In this document: positions 1 to 8,785 of the stretch, one piece after another
Layout: each line of letters starts with the position of its first letter
Numbering within the stretch: position 1 is the first letter of the stretch
Assembly: GCF_031453675.1 (NCBI RefSeq)
Contig: NZ_JAVIZX010000001.1
Location: 620,001 to 684,000, forward strand
Reading direction: 5' to 3'
Length of the DNA stretch: 64,000 nt
Source: Paracidovorax wautersii
GTDB taxonomy: Bacteria > Pseudomonadota > Gammaproteobacteria > Burkholderiales > Burkholderiaceae_C
Position numbers and translations under genes: made by a program
Notes under the pieces: model-generated
What the model saw: only the letters and a program-made list of their open reading frames with translations
Database searches by the model: none
Told to the model about the DNA's origin: nothing

Positions 1-1
1 C

Positions 2-931
2 AGCCAGCTCGGTACCTACCTCGGCCTGGCCGCCGTGCTGATCGGCATGGTCGCGCTGTTCTCGTACCTCTCCGACTATTTCTGGAGCGCCGAGACCTTC
101 GTCACCATCGCCAACGAGGTGCCCGCCCTGGCCGTGATGGCCGTGGGCATGACCTTCGTGCTGATCATCGCGGGCATCGACCTGTCGGTGGGCTCGGTGA
201 TGGCGCTGGCCGCCGCCACCTCGGCCGCGGCCATCCTGCAATGGGGCTGGAGCGTACCGGCCGCCGCCGCGCTGGCGCTGGCCACGGGCCTGGTGTGCGG
301 CACCATCACGGGCGCCATCTCGGTGGCGTGGCGGCTGCCCTCGTTCATCGTCTCGCTGGGCATGCTGGAGGCCGTGCGCGGCAGCGCCTACCTGGTAACC
401 GACTCGCGCACGCAGTACGTGGGCGATGCCATCTCGTGGATGGCCGCGCCGTTCTTCGGCGGCATCTCGGTGGCCTTCCTGCTGGCCGTGGCGCTGGTGG
501 TGGTCGCCCAGCTGGTGCTCACGCGCACGGTGTTCGGCCGCTGCGTGGTGGGCATCGGCACCAATGAGGAAGCCATGCGCCTGGCGGGCGTGGACCCGCG
601 CCCGATCCGCATCATCGTGTTCGCCGTCACGGGCCTGCTGGCCGGGCTGGCCGGGCTGATGCAGTCCGCGCGCCTGGAAGCGGCCGATCCCAATGCCGGC
701 AGCGGCATGGAGCTGCAGGTGATCGCCGCCGTGGTGATCGGCGGCACCAGCCTGATGGGCGGACGCGGCTCGGTGGTGACCACGGCCTTCGGCGTGCTCA
801 TCATCGCCGTGCTGGAAGCCGGCCTGGCCCAGGTGGGCGCGAGCGAACCCGCCAAGCGCATCATCACCGGCTGCGTGATCGTGGCCGCCGTCATCATCGA
901 CACGCTGCGCCAGCGCCGCGCCCTGCGCTGA
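2..931 (+). CDS. rbsC: Ribose ABC transporter permease RbsC, 5' end outside window
   Basis: Inner-membrane permease of a sugar ABC importer of the RbsC/XylH class. The reading frame is open from base 2 to the TGA at 929-931 (309 codons), with no good start, so the gene begins left of the window. The conserved permease segment GMTFVLIIAGIDLSVGSVMA is present, followed by repeated hydrophobic helices and the family's C-terminal stretch with PAKRIITGCVIV. The order permease, LacI regulator, ribokinase, RbsD downstream makes ribose the likely substrate; the binding protein and ATPase would lie upstream. Function is certain at family level; ribose specificity is inferred from neighbours. Confidence 0.93.
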   Translation, partial: SQLGTYLGLAAVLIGMVALFSYLSDYFWSAETFVTIANEVPALAVMAVGMTFVLIIAGIDLSVGSVMALAAATSAAAILQWGWSVPAAAALALATGLVCGTITGAISVAWRLPSFIVSLGMLEAVRGSAYLVTDSRTQYVGDAISWMAAPFFGGISVAFLLAVALVVVAQLVLTRTVFGRCVVGIGTNEEAMRLAGVDPRPIRIIVFAVTGLLAGLAGLMQSARLEAADPNAGSGMELQVIAAVVIGGTSLMGGRGSVVTTAFGVLIIAVLEAGLAQVGASEPAKRIITGCVIVAAVIIDTLRQRRALR

Positions 932-974
932 GCGCCCGGCTGCACCACCGCACCGCACAGCGCCCGTCTGCTCC

Positions 975-1988
975 ATGGCCACCATCAAGGACGTCGCCCA
1001 CCACGCGCAGGTCTCCGTGACCACCGTGTCGCACGTGGTAAACGGCACGCGCGCTGTGAGCCCGCAGGCGCGCGAGCGCGTGGAACAGGCGATCCGCACC
1101 GTGGGCTACGTGCCCAGCGCCATCGCCCGCAGCCTCAAGAGCAACAACACGCGCACGCTGGGGATGCTGATCCCCAACAGCTCCAACCCGTACTTCGCCG
1201 AGATCGTCCACGCCGTGGAAGACCGGGCCTTCGGCGCCGGCTACAACGTCATCCTGTGCAACACCGATGACGCGGCGCCGCGCCAGGGCCGCTACCTGCA
1301 GGTGCTGGCCGAGCGCCGCATCGACGGCCTGATCGTCGTCTCCACCGGCCAGGACGCCACGCTGCCCACGCAGCTGGCCGGCCTGGCCGTGCCCACCGTG
1401 CTGGTGGACCGCGAGATCGAGATCGCCGAGCAACCCTGCGACCTGGTCGAGACCGCGCACATGCAGGGCGGCCAGCTGGCGGCGCAGCACCTGCTGGACC
1501 TGGGCCACCGCCGCATCGCCTGCATCCACGGCCCGGCCGGGCTGCGGCCCAGCGAGCAGCGCATCGCCGGCTGGCGCACCGCGCTGGCCGCCGCCGGCTG
1601 CGACCACGGCGCGCACCTGCTGTGGGATGGCCGCTTCACCAGCCAGGGCGGCTATGACGCCATGCACGCGCTGCTGCGCTCGGACGCTGCGCCCACGGCC
1701 GTGTTCGTGTGCAACGACCTCATGGCCATGGGCGCGCTGTGCGCCGCGCACGAGCGCGGCCTGCGCGTGCCCGAGGCCCTGTCCCTCGTCGGCTTCGACG
1801 ACATCGAGCTGGCCGCCTTCACCAGCCCGCCGCTGACCACCATTGCCCAACCCAAGCAGCGCATCGGCGCGCTGGCCGTGGACATGCTGCTCGAACGCAT
1901 CGACGGCAAGCGCCAGGGCCACCGCCAGACGCTGCTGCAGCCCGAGCTGCGTGTTCGATCCTCCACCGCGCCGCTGGCACGCCCCTGA
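975..1988 (+). CDS. rbsR: LacI-family transcriptional regulator, probable ribose repressor
   Basis: DNA-binding repressor of 337 residues. Residues 3-22 form the LacI helix-turn-helix (IKDVAHHAQVSVTTVSHVVN), followed by the hinge around ARSLKSNNTRTLGMLIPN and a periplasmic-binding-protein-like sensor domain with the CNDLMAMG and GFDDIELAAF motifs of the family. It lies 43 bp after the permease and 25 bp before ribokinase, all on one strand, so it is probably part of the rbs operon and controls it in response to ribose or ribose phosphate. The ATG at 975 begins directly at the helix-turn-helix, as usual. Ribose specificity is by context. Confidence 0.9.
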   Translation: MATIKDVAHHAQVSVTTVSHVVNGTRAVSPQARERVEQAIRTVGYVPSAIARSLKSNNTRTLGMLIPNSSNPYFAEIVHAVEDRAFGAGYNVILCNTDDAAPRQGRYLQVLAERRIDGLIVVSTGQDATLPTQLAGLAVPTVLVDREIEIAEQPCDLVETAHMQGGQLAAQHLLDLGHRRIACIHGPAGLRPSEQRIAGWRTALAAAGCDHGAHLLWDGRFTSQGGYDAMHALLRSDAAPTAVFVCNDLMAMGALCAAHERGLRVPEALSLVGFDDIELAAFTSPPLTTIAQPKQRIGALAVDMLLERIDGKRQGHRQTLLQPELRVRSSTAPLARP

Positions 1989-2013
1989 TTTTTCACTTCA
2001 AAGGAACCGCGGC

Positions 2014-2949
2014 ATGACCGCCCCACGCATCGCCGTCGTCGGCAGCCTCAACATGGACCTGGTGCTGCAGGTGCAGCGCGCGCCCGAGGGCGGCGAAACC
2101 GTGCAGGGCGACAGCCTGCAGAGCATTCCCGGCGGAAAGGGCGGCAACCAGGCCGTGGCCTGCGCACGCCAGGGCGCCCTGGTGTCGCTGTTCGGCCGGG
2201 TGGGCGCCGATGCGCACGGCCAGGCGCTGCGCGACGCGCTCACTGCCGACGGCATCGACCACAGCGGCGTGCAGACCGATGCCGACGCCACCACCGGCGT
2301 GGCCGCCATCACCGTGGACGCCGCGGCGCAGAACCGCATCGTCTTCGTGCCCGGCGCCAACGGCCGCTTCGTGCTGGATGCCGACGCGCTGCTGGCCACG
2401 CTGTTCCAGGCCGACTTCCTGGTCATGCAGCTCGAAACGCCCCTGCCCGAGGTGCTGGGCGCCGCGCAGCAGGCATTGACGGCCGGCTGCCCCGTGCTGC
2501 TGAACCCCTCGCCCATCCAGCCGCTGCCCGAGGCGCTGTGGCCGCTGCTGCACACGCTGGTGGTGAACGAATTCGAAGCCGCCACGCTGTCGGGCCAGCC
2601 CGTGGCCACGCCGGCCGACGCCGCGCGCGCCGCGCAGGCGCTGCGCGCACGCGGCCCGGCGCAAGTCATCGTCACGCTGGGCGCCGCGGGCGCCGTGGCC
2701 GCCGACGCGCAGGGCAGCCGCCACCACCCCGGCCTGGTCGTGCAGGCCGTGGACACCACCGCCGCCGGCGACACCTTCCTGGGTGCGCTGGCCGTGGCGC
2801 TGGCCCAGCGCCACACGCTGGACGAGGCCGTGCGCGAAGGCATCCGCTCGTCGGCCCTGTGCGTGACGCGCCGCGGCGCGCAGCCGTCCATTCCCACCCG
2901 CGCCGAAGTGGCGCAAAGCCCCCAACCACCCGACTGGACCCCGCTGTGA
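2014..2949 (+). CDS. rbsK: Ribokinase
   Basis: Cytoplasmic PfkB-family kinase (311 residues) that phosphorylates ribose at C5. The N-terminal GSLNMDLV and the PGGKGGNQA sugar-binding motif (about 39-47) are typical. DTTAAGDTF near the C-terminus carries the catalytic base D253 and the anion hole. An open frame extends upstream into the regulator, but the ATG at 2014 has a Shine-Dalgarno AAGGAA at 2001-2006 and gives the normal family length. The stop overlaps the rbsD start by 4 bp, indicating translational coupling. Confidence 0.95.
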   Translation: MTAPRIAVVGSLNMDLVLQVQRAPEGGETVQGDSLQSIPGGKGGNQAVACARQGALVSLFGRVGADAHGQALRDALTADGIDHSGVQTDADATTGVAAITVDAAAQNRIVFVPGANGRFVLDADALLATLFQADFLVMQLETPLPEVLGAAQQALTAGCPVLLNPSPIQPLPEALWPLLHTLVVNEFEAATLSGQPVATPADAARAAQALRARGPAQVIVTLGAAGAVAADAQGSRHHPGLVVQAVDTTAAGDTFLGALAVALAQRHTLDEAVREGIRSSALCVTRRGAQPSIPTRAEVAQSPQPPDWTPL

Positions 2950-3338
2950 AACGCACCGCCCTGCTGCACGCCGAACTCTCCCACGCCATCGCCAGCCTGG
3001 GCCATGGCGACATGCTGGTGATCGGCGACGTGGGCCTGCCGATTCCGCCCGGCCCGCGCCGCATCGACCTGGCGCTGACGCCCGGCATCCCGGCCGTGGC
3101 CGACGTGCTGCGCACCGTGCTGACCGAGATGCAGGTCGAGCGCGCCGTCATCGCCACCGAGGCCTCCGCCCGCGAACCCGGCGGCGCCCTGCCCGCCTGG
3201 TGCGCCCTGCCGGTCACGCCCGCGCAGGTGCCGCATGACGAATTCAAGCGCCTGACGGCCCAGGCCCGCGTGGCCGTGCGCACCGGCGAATGCACGCCGT
3301 ACGCCAACGTCATCCTGGTGGCCGGCGTCACCTTCTGA
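2946..3338 (+). CDS. rbsD: D-ribose pyranase
   Basis: Catalyses conversion of beta-pyranose to beta-furanose ribose, feeding ribokinase. The 130-residue protein shows the N-terminal family motif, with the catalytic histidine at H20 (SLGHGDMLVIGDVGLPIP) and a C-terminal ECTPYANVILVAGV segment that matches the RbsD active-site end. The start is GTG at 2946, inside the last codons of rbsK (4-bp overlap). Family members are usually about 130-140 residues, so this is full length. It is the last gene of the rbs operon; an intergenic repeat follows immediately. Confidence 0.94.
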   Translation: MKRTALLHAELSHAIASLGHGDMLVIGDVGLPIPPGPRRIDLALTPGIPAVADVLRTVLTEMQVERAVIATEASAREPGGALPAWCALPVTPAQVPHDEFKRLTAQARVAVRTGECTPYANVILVAGVTF

Positions 3339-3340
3339 TC

Positions 3341-3440
3341 AAAAAAGTGAGCAGCTAGCGCTTACCCTCATTGGCATTCAGGCACAAAAGTATCTGAATC
3401 GGTTGATTGACAAGCGCAAGCAGCTATCATTTTTAATATC
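3341..3440. repeat. Intergenic repeat family R1, copy A
   Basis: AT-rich island in a very GC-rich region just after rbsD. The right half (3401-3440) read on the minus strand contains AATGATAGCTGCTTGCGCTTG, split here as AATGATAGCTG and CTTGCGCTTG, which recurs in the other R1 copies. The left half holds GCAGCTAGCGCTTACC in inverted sense. Other copies: 15896, 22603, 28139, 33084, 44483, 45376, 62610. No coding potential. Confidence 0.75.
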
Positions 3441-3581
3441 GACCGGCCGGTGCGCCAGGCCACGCGGCGCTTGCGGCCAGGGCGGCGCAGGGTCAGGTCC
3501 GGGTTTTGGAGAGCGCCAGCGTGCACCGCCTGGCGTTACGCTGGTCGGCCCGCCGCCCTGCCGCGGCCGCACGCACCCGCC

Positions 3582-4526
3582 ATGCCCTTGCCGCCCCCCT
3601 CCGCTCCGTCGCCACCGCCGCTTCCCCCTGACATCACCGTGCTGGAGCGCGGCTGGCTGTCGGCCAACAACATCGTCTTCACCGGGCCCGAGGCCACCGT
3701 CGTCGTGGACACGGGCTACTGCGCCCACGCCGAGCAGACCGTGGCGCTGGTGGACGCCGCGCTGGACGGCCGCCCGCTCGACCTGCTGCTCAACACCCAC
3801 CTGCACAGCGACCACTGCGGCGGCAACGCCGCGCTGCAGGCCGCCTGGCCCGGCGTGCGCACGCTCATCCCGCCCGGCCAGGCCGCGCACGTGGCCGACT
3901 GGGACCCGTACGCCCTGAGCTACACGCCCACCGGCCAGGACTGCCCGCGCTTTCGCATGGACGGCGTGCTGCAGCCCGGCACCACGCTGCGCCTGGGCAC
4001 GCGCGACTGGCAGGTGCATGCCGCGCCGGGGCACGACCCGCATTCCATCGTGCTGTTCGAGCCGCAGGCGGCGCTGCTCCTCTCGGCCGATGCGCTGTGG
4101 GAGAACGGCTTCGGCGTGGTCTTCCCGGAGCTGGAAGGCGACAGCGCCTTTGGCGACGTGGCCGCCACGCTGGATCTGATCGAAGCGCTGGCGCCGCGCA
4201 CCGTCATTCCCGGCCACGGCAGCGTCTTCCACGGCGTTCCGCAGGCCCTGGACACGGCCCGCCGCCGGCTCGACGGCTTCGTGCGCGCGCCGCAGCGGCA
4301 TGCGCTCTACGCCGCCAAGGTGCTGCTCAAGTACAAGCTGCTGGAGTGGCAGGACATCGCCACCGCCGACCTGCAGGCCTGGGCCGCCGCCACGCCCTAC
4401 TTCGGCATGCTGCGCGGGCGGCACTTCGCGGACCAGACGCAGCCCGAATGGGTGGAGAGCCTGCTGGACGACCTGGTGCGCTCGGGCGCGGCCGCGCGGG
4501 ACGGCGACAGGATCCGCAACGCCTGA
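3582..4526 (+). CDS. MBL-fold metallo-hydrolase
   Basis: Metallo-beta-lactamase-fold enzyme, 314 residues, binding two metal ions. The HxHxDH motif is H73, H75, D77, H78 (THLHSDHCGG), with further ligands H151 (APGHDPHS), D170 (SADALW) and H212 (PGHGSVF). A C-terminal helical region follows from about residue 225. The substrate cannot be read from sequence. The ATG at 3582 is preferred because the upstream in-frame extension to 3450 is arginine/proline-rich and non-conserved in character. It stands alone, after repeat copy A, and converges on the iron permease remnant. Hydrolase class is certain; role unknown. Confidence 0.85.
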   Translation: MPLPPPSAPSPPPLPPDITVLERGWLSANNIVFTGPEATVVVDTGYCAHAEQTVALVDAALDGRPLDLLLNTHLHSDHCGGNAALQAAWPGVRTLIPPGQAAHVADWDPYALSYTPTGQDCPRFRMDGVLQPGTTLRLGTRDWQVHAAPGHDPHSIVLFEPQAALLLSADALWENGFGVVFPELEGDSAFGDVAATLDLIEALAPRTVIPGHGSVFHGVPQALDTARRRLDGFVRAPQRHALYAAKVLLKYKLLEWQDIATADLQAWAAATPYFGMLRGRHFADQTQPEWVESLLDDLVRSGAAARDGDRIRNA

Positions 4527-4600
4527 GGGTCTGCCGGCCCGAATGGACCGCCGCCGAGCTACCGCAGCCCATCCGCCCGGCCCAGCCGCCGATCAGCCTT

Positions 4601-5360
4601 TCAGCCGCCGGCGCGCACTGTGCCGCGCCAGATGCTGCGAAACACCAGCAGCGCCGGCAGCGCCATGATCGCGATCGACACCCAGCCCAGCCAGGCCCCG
4701 GTCTCCAGCGCCTGCGACAGGCCGACCATCCAGCCGTAGCCCGGGCGCTCCATGCCTTCGAGGTAGAGGAAATCGGCCGCGCCGTCCAGCAGCATCTCGA
4801 CGGCCACCACGCCGGTCACCAGCGCGGACAGGCGGAACAGGGCCAGGCTTTCCACCTGCGGGCCCACGCGCTTCCACAGCAGCACCAGCGCCGTCGCCAT
4901 CGCCAGGCCCAGCACCACGCCCCCCTGCTGCGCTGCCGCCTTCTCGGGCTTCCACACCGAGTTGAGCAGCACCACGATCTCCAGCACCTCGCGCCCCGGC
5001 GACGAAGCACGCGAAGCCGGCCACCGCCCACGGCGCCTGCGCATGCCCCAGCGCCCGGCCCAGACGCGCCCGCGTATCGAGCGCGATGCGCGACTCGGCC
5101 AGCAGCGAGGTGCTCACCAGGAACAGGATGAGCAGCGCCATGGCGATGTGCACCACCGCCGTGGTGCGCAGATCGGGCTCGGCCCAGTCGAGCAGGCTGG
5201 CGCCCATCGCGCCGCCGATGAGCGCGCCCAGCAGGGTGCCGGCAGCCATCGCCGCCAGCCATTGCGCGCGACGTGCGGCATTGAGGCAGGCGTACAGGGT
5301 GCCCAGGATCAGCGCCAGCTCGGCCAGTTCCCTGAGCGTGATGAGGAACGTCCCCAGCAT
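4601..5360 (-). pseudogene. FTR1-family iron permease, frameshifted
   Basis: Membrane permease of the FTR1/EfeU family, which moves oxidised iron across the inner membrane using two RExxE motifs. The first motif (RELAE) is in one frame, starting at the ATG at 5358-5360 with a strong AAGGAGG ribosome site. The second (REVLE) and the remaining helices are in another frame ending at 4601. The two halves join at FVAG/REVLE if one base is removed from the CCCC run at 4994-4997; the total of 760 nt is one more than a multiple of three. Real inactivation or a sequencing error in a GC run cannot be told apart here. Intact, it would be about 252 residues, near family length. Confidence 0.8.
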
Positions 5361-5474
5361 GCGGCCCTCCTTCGTTTTTGAGTTTGATTCGCATTCGATT
5401 CTAGCGAAGCGCCTACGGCAGAGCGTTGCTGGCTCACGTAGACTCGGCCGCCACGACCGCGCGAACGCTTCCTC

Positions 5475-5837
5475 ATGACCAACCAAGAGTTAATCGAGAT
5501 CATCGACCGGGCCACCGACGCCTTCCATGGCGATCTGGACGAGCTGGAGCGTGCGATCGGCATGCTCATGCTGGGCCGGCACTACGGCTGGCGCGTGCTC
5601 ATGCTGATGCACAGCCAGGCCACCATCCGCAAGTACCTCAAGATCCTGGGCATCGACAACCTGCGCGACGTGGTGCCCGAAGTGGGCGTGCTGGCCGGCC
5701 GCTCGCGCGCCTGGCGCCTGGTCGAGGGAACCTCCAACTTCTGGCGCGTGGTGCGCGGGCAGGTGGCCAATGTGCGCAGCGGCAAGGTGGATGCCCCCGG
5801 CAGCGCGCTGCCGCCCCCCAGCCGGGGCGAACGGTAG
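5475..5837 (+). CDS. Hypothetical protein, unknown family
   Basis: A 120-residue protein beginning MTNQELIEIIDRATDAFHGD. It looks soluble and largely helical, with a charged N-terminal helix, a central hydrophobic stretch (MLMLGRHYGWRVLMLMHSQ) and a basic, proline-rich tail. No catalytic motif or domain is recognised. It is divergent from the FTR1 permease gene, about 115 bp away, and is followed 48 bp later by a strong intrinsic terminator (5886-5911), which supports it as a real monocistronic transcript. GC-rich third positions agree with coding. Confidence 0.7.
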   Translation: MTNQELIEIIDRATDAFHGDLDELERAIGMLMLGRHYGWRVLMLMHSQATIRKYLKILGIDNLRDVVPEVGVLAGRSRAWRLVEGTSNFWRVVRGQVANVRSGKVDAPGSALPPPSRGER

Positions 5838-5885
5838 TCCACCAAGTACTACCGCATACCGGCGCCGAACTGCGGCGCAGCGCAC

Positions 5886-5911
5886 ATGGAGGAGTGATCC
5901 TCCATTTTTTT
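5886..5911 (+). terminator. Intrinsic terminator after the 120-aa unknown gene
   Basis: An 8-bp perfect stem, ATGGAGGA (5886-5893) with TCCTCCAT (5898-5905), a GTGA loop, then seven Ts (5905-5911). It separates the unknown gene from the iron-receptor promoter 17 bp further on. Confidence 0.85.
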
Positions 5912-5927
5912 CGCCCTTCAGTAGTAC

Positions 5928-5956
5928 TTGACAGTACTACCAACGCCGCCTACATT
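5928..5956 (+). promoter_or_regulatory. Candidate sigma-70 promoter for the iron-receptor operon
   Basis: TTGACA at 5928-5933 matches the -35 consensus exactly. TACATT at 5951-5956, 17 bp later, matches four of six -10 positions. The -35 is embedded in a perfect inverted repeat GTAGTACT-tgac-AGTACTAC (5921-5940). AGTACTACC also appears at 5845-5853, so this may be a second operator. A Fur-type box begins 13 bp after the -10. Confidence 0.65.
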
Positions 5957-5969
5957 TCATTGCAAATAC

Positions 5970-5984
5970 GAATGCATTGCATTC
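5970..5984 (+). promoter_or_regulatory. Candidate Fur box
   Basis: GAATGCATTGCATTC is a perfect 7-1-7 inverted repeat, the geometry of Fur operators, inside a longer AT-rich stretch (5951-5990) unlike its surroundings. Its position just after the predicted transcription start would let Fur-Fe2+ block transcription of the receptor operon beginning at 6396. It is about 410 bp from the start codon, so a long leader is implied. Confidence 0.65.
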
Positions 5985-5990
5985 TTATGC

Positions 5991-6395
5991 CTGGTACGCG
6001 ACACCTGCCACAGGACCGATGCCAGCCCGCAGCGCCCCGCTTGGGGCGTGTTGTCCCTGCATCCTTCACTGCCGTTGTGCCATGAGTTGCCGCTGCCATC
6101 CTCTTCTGCACCGCCGCCTGCCGTCCTGCCGGCCGGCGCATGGCGAGCGCCGCGCGGTCGGCGCTGCCCTGTCGCCGGTGCCTGAGGTCGATGACGCCGC
6201 CCCCACGGCACGCCGCCTCCTGCCCCTTTCCGACCACCCGGAGCTTCAGATCTAGACCCCGCCCTGCCGTGGCGACGACACCGCGCTCCCGGCGGAGCGC
6301 GGCGCGGCGCGGCATGGCACCGCCCGCCCGGCCTGCGGCCAGAGCACGCACCGCACCCTTTTTTTGTTCTTGAGACCCAGCCTGTCCGCCCATCT
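5991..6395 (+). other. Long untranslated leader of the iron-receptor operon
   Basis: About 400 bp without a convincing gene. It holds several strong hairpins: CGCCCC-gctt-GGGGCG (6033-6048) and CCGCGCTCC-cggc-GGAGCGCGG (6281-6302), plus a run of seven Ts at 6359-6365 just before the start codon region. Short frames exist (for example 5977-6255) but have no supported start or composition. It may be a regulated leader or may hide a small RNA; nothing in the sequence decides this. Confidence 0.45.
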
Positions 6396-8717
6396 ATGAA
6401 GCCCAACCCCTCCCTCAAGAAGCCGAAGAGCCTGCGCCTGGCCGACACCGTCGCCGCCAGCCTCTCCACCGCCGTCCTGCTGCCCCTGGGCGCCATGGCG
6501 CAGATCGCCGCAGCGCCGGCCACGGTGCTGCCCACCGTGACGGTGCAGGAAAAGGCGATCGACCCCAACCCGAACGCAGAAGTGGGCGTGCCCTACAAGG
6601 CCAAGACTTCGGCCGATGTGCGCCACACGCGCCCGCTGGCCGAAACGCCCCAGACGATCTCCGTCGTGACCAAGGCCGCCATTGACGACTCCGGCGTCAC
6701 GGACCTCAAGCAGATCCTGGCCGCGCAGCCCGGCATCACCTTGGGCACGGGCGAGAACGGCAACGCCTTCGGTGACCGCTACATCATCCGCGGCCAGGAA
6801 GCGCGTAGCGATGTCTTCGTGGACGGCCTGCGCGACCCCGGCATGACGACGCGCGAGAGCTTCGCCATCGAGCAGCTGGAAATCACCAAGGGCCCCAACT
6901 CCTCCTTCGCAGGACGCGGCTCCGCCGGCGGCGCCATCAACGCCATCACCAAGCAGGCCACGCTGGACTACGACTTCACCCGCTTCTCCGCGGGCGTGGG
7001 CACCGACAGCCATCGCCGCGTCACGGCCGACGCCAACAAGGCCTTCAACGACCAGTTCGCCCTGCGCGTCAACGCCCTGTACGGCAGCGAGGACGTGCCC
7101 GACCGCGGCCCGTCCGCGCGCCGCCGCGACGGCCTGGCGCTGTCCGGCCTGTGGGAAGCCAACCAGGACCTGTCCATCACGCTGGACTACTACGGCCTGC
7201 GCGCCAAGGACAAGCACCCCGACCTGGGCGGCTACCTGGTGGGCACCCCGCCCAACCGCAGCCCCGCCACGAACGTGCCCCTGTACGCACAGGACAGCGA
7301 CTTCCTGCATTCCGACGTCGACACGCTGACCGCGCGCATCAAGTACCGCCTGGCGGCCGACAAGACCATCACCAGCCTGACGCGCTACGGCGAATCCAAG
7401 AACAGCTACGCCACCACCGGCGCCTCGCTCAACGCGAATGCCGGCCGCGCGGCGCTGGACGGCGGCCACACCGGCTGGCAGGAGGTGAAGTACTTCGCCC
7501 ACCAAACCAACCTGCGCTGGGACACGGAGATCGCCGGCAAGAAGAACGAGCTGATCCTGGGCCTGGAATACACCGACCACCAGGTCGTCTCCGGCAACTA
7601 CGGCATCACCACCAGCGGCACCCCCAACTGCCGCACGGGCGCGGGGGCCGGCCCCAACAACGGCTTCTGCATCACCGACACCGCCGGCAACGCCCTGCCC
7701 AACATCAGCGGGCTGACGGGCCGCAGCTACACCCGCAACGGCCGCAGCCGCGACTGGCAGGTCAAGAGCTTCGGCCTGAGCGCGATGGACACCGTGGACC
7801 TGACCGACCAGTGGACGGTCTTCGGCGGCCTGCGCGCCGACTACACCGACTTCCGCCTGCGCACGCTGACGCCCGCCACCGGCGTGCAGACGGCCGACTA
7901 CGGCTACACCGACACCCTGCTCAACGGCCACCTGGGCGTGTCGTACAAAATCAACCCCATGGGCATGGTCTACGCCAGCTACGGCACGGCGCAGGACATC
8001 AATGGCGGTGAATCCGACACGGGCACCAGCGCCGGCTACGGCGGCCTGGTCGTGGGCCTGAACGGCAGCCCGGACGGCGCCAAGCCCGAGACCTCGCAGA
8101 ACTTCGAGATCGGCACCAAGTGGAACGTGCTGGACGACAAGCTGTTGTTCACCGCCGCCGCCTTCCGTACCACCAAGAAGGACGTGATGGAAAGCGCGCC
8201 GACCGGCACCGGCTACCAGTCCGCGGGCTCGTTCAACACGGGCAAGAACCGCGTGCAGGGGCTGGAGTTCGGCCTGACCGGCAACGTGACCGACAGGTTC
8301 ACGGTGCAGGCCGGCATCGCCTTCATGAAGTCCAAGGTGCAGAAGTCCGTGGCGGCAGCCAACCTGGGCCATCCGCTGTCCAACTTCGCCGACCGCTCCT
8401 ACTCCGTGCAGGGCAAGTACCAACTCACGCCGGCGCTGTCCATCGGCGCGGTGGCGCGCTACGAAAGCGACCGCTGCGGCGGCCAGCCGGACACGGGCGC
8501 GGGCTTCAACGCCGCGGGCCAGTGCTCGCAGCCGGTGCCTTCGTACACGGTGTACGACGTGTTCGCTTCGTACCGCGTGAACAAGCGCCTGGACTTCCGC
8601 CTGAACGTGCTGAACGCCACCAACAAGGACTACTACACGGCGGTCTACCGCTCGGGCGCCTTCCTGTACAAGGGTGATGCCCGCGCCGTGCGCCTGACGG
8701 TGAACTACGACCTGTGA
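6396..8717 (+). CDS. fiu: TonB-dependent siderophore receptor, Fiu/PiuA-like
   Basis: Outer-membrane receptor of 773 residues. It has a signal peptide (about 1-35, ending AMAQ), a TonB box around PTVTVQEK (46-53), a plug domain with the ETPQTISVVTK and RGQEARSDVFVDGLRD motifs, and a beta-barrel ending AVRLTVNYDL. It imports a ferric siderophore, probably catecholate-type: the plug pattern and linkage to piuC/ybiX two genes downstream match the Fiu/PiuA group. A Fur-type operator lies upstream. Receptor class is certain; the ligand and the gene symbol are inferred from context. Confidence 0.88.
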   Translation: MKPNPSLKKPKSLRLADTVAASLSTAVLLPLGAMAQIAAAPATVLPTVTVQEKAIDPNPNAEVGVPYKAKTSADVRHTRPLAETPQTISVVTKAAIDDSGVTDLKQILAAQPGITLGTGENGNAFGDRYIIRGQEARSDVFVDGLRDPGMTTRESFAIEQLEITKGPNSSFAGRGSAGGAINAITKQATLDYDFTRFSAGVGTDSHRRVTADANKAFNDQFALRVNALYGSEDVPDRGPSARRRDGLALSGLWEANQDLSITLDYYGLRAKDKHPDLGGYLVGTPPNRSPATNVPLYAQDSDFLHSDVDTLTARIKYRLAADKTITSLTRYGESKNSYATTGASLNANAGRAALDGGHTGWQEVKYFAHQTNLRWDTEIAGKKNELILGLEYTDHQVVSGNYGITTSGTPNCRTGAGAGPNNGFCITDTAGNALPNISGLTGRSYTRNGRSRDWQVKSFGLSAMDTVDLTDQWTVFGGLRADYTDFRLRTLTPATGVQTADYGYTDTLLNGHLGVSYKINPMGMVYASYGTAQDINGGESDTGTSAGYGGLVVGLNGSPDGAKPETSQNFEIGTKWNVLDDKLLFTAAAFRTTKKDVMESAPTGTGYQSAGSFNTGKNRVQGLEFGLTGNVTDRFTVQAGIAFMKSKVQKSVAAANLGHPLSNFADRSYSVQGKYQLTPALSIGAVARYESDRCGGQPDTGAGFNAAGQCSQPVPSYTVYDVFASYRVNKRLDFRLNVLNATNKDYYTAVYRSGAFLYKGDARAVRLTVNYDL

Positions 8718-8785
8718 TGCAGGCGATGGCGTTCGCGCCATCCGTCTGATCCAATGCCGGGCTCTGCCCGGCATTCCCGCTCCCG

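Noticed and set aside
3450-3581. N-terminal extension of the MBL hydrolase
   Set aside because: Arginine/proline-rich translation unlike the rest of the protein; the ATG at 3582 begins a normal family N-terminus.
5977-6255. Cysteine-rich 92-codon frame in the leader of the iron receptor
   Set aside because: It starts inside the Fur-type box, has no ribosome site and no family character. It is kept only as part of the leader description.
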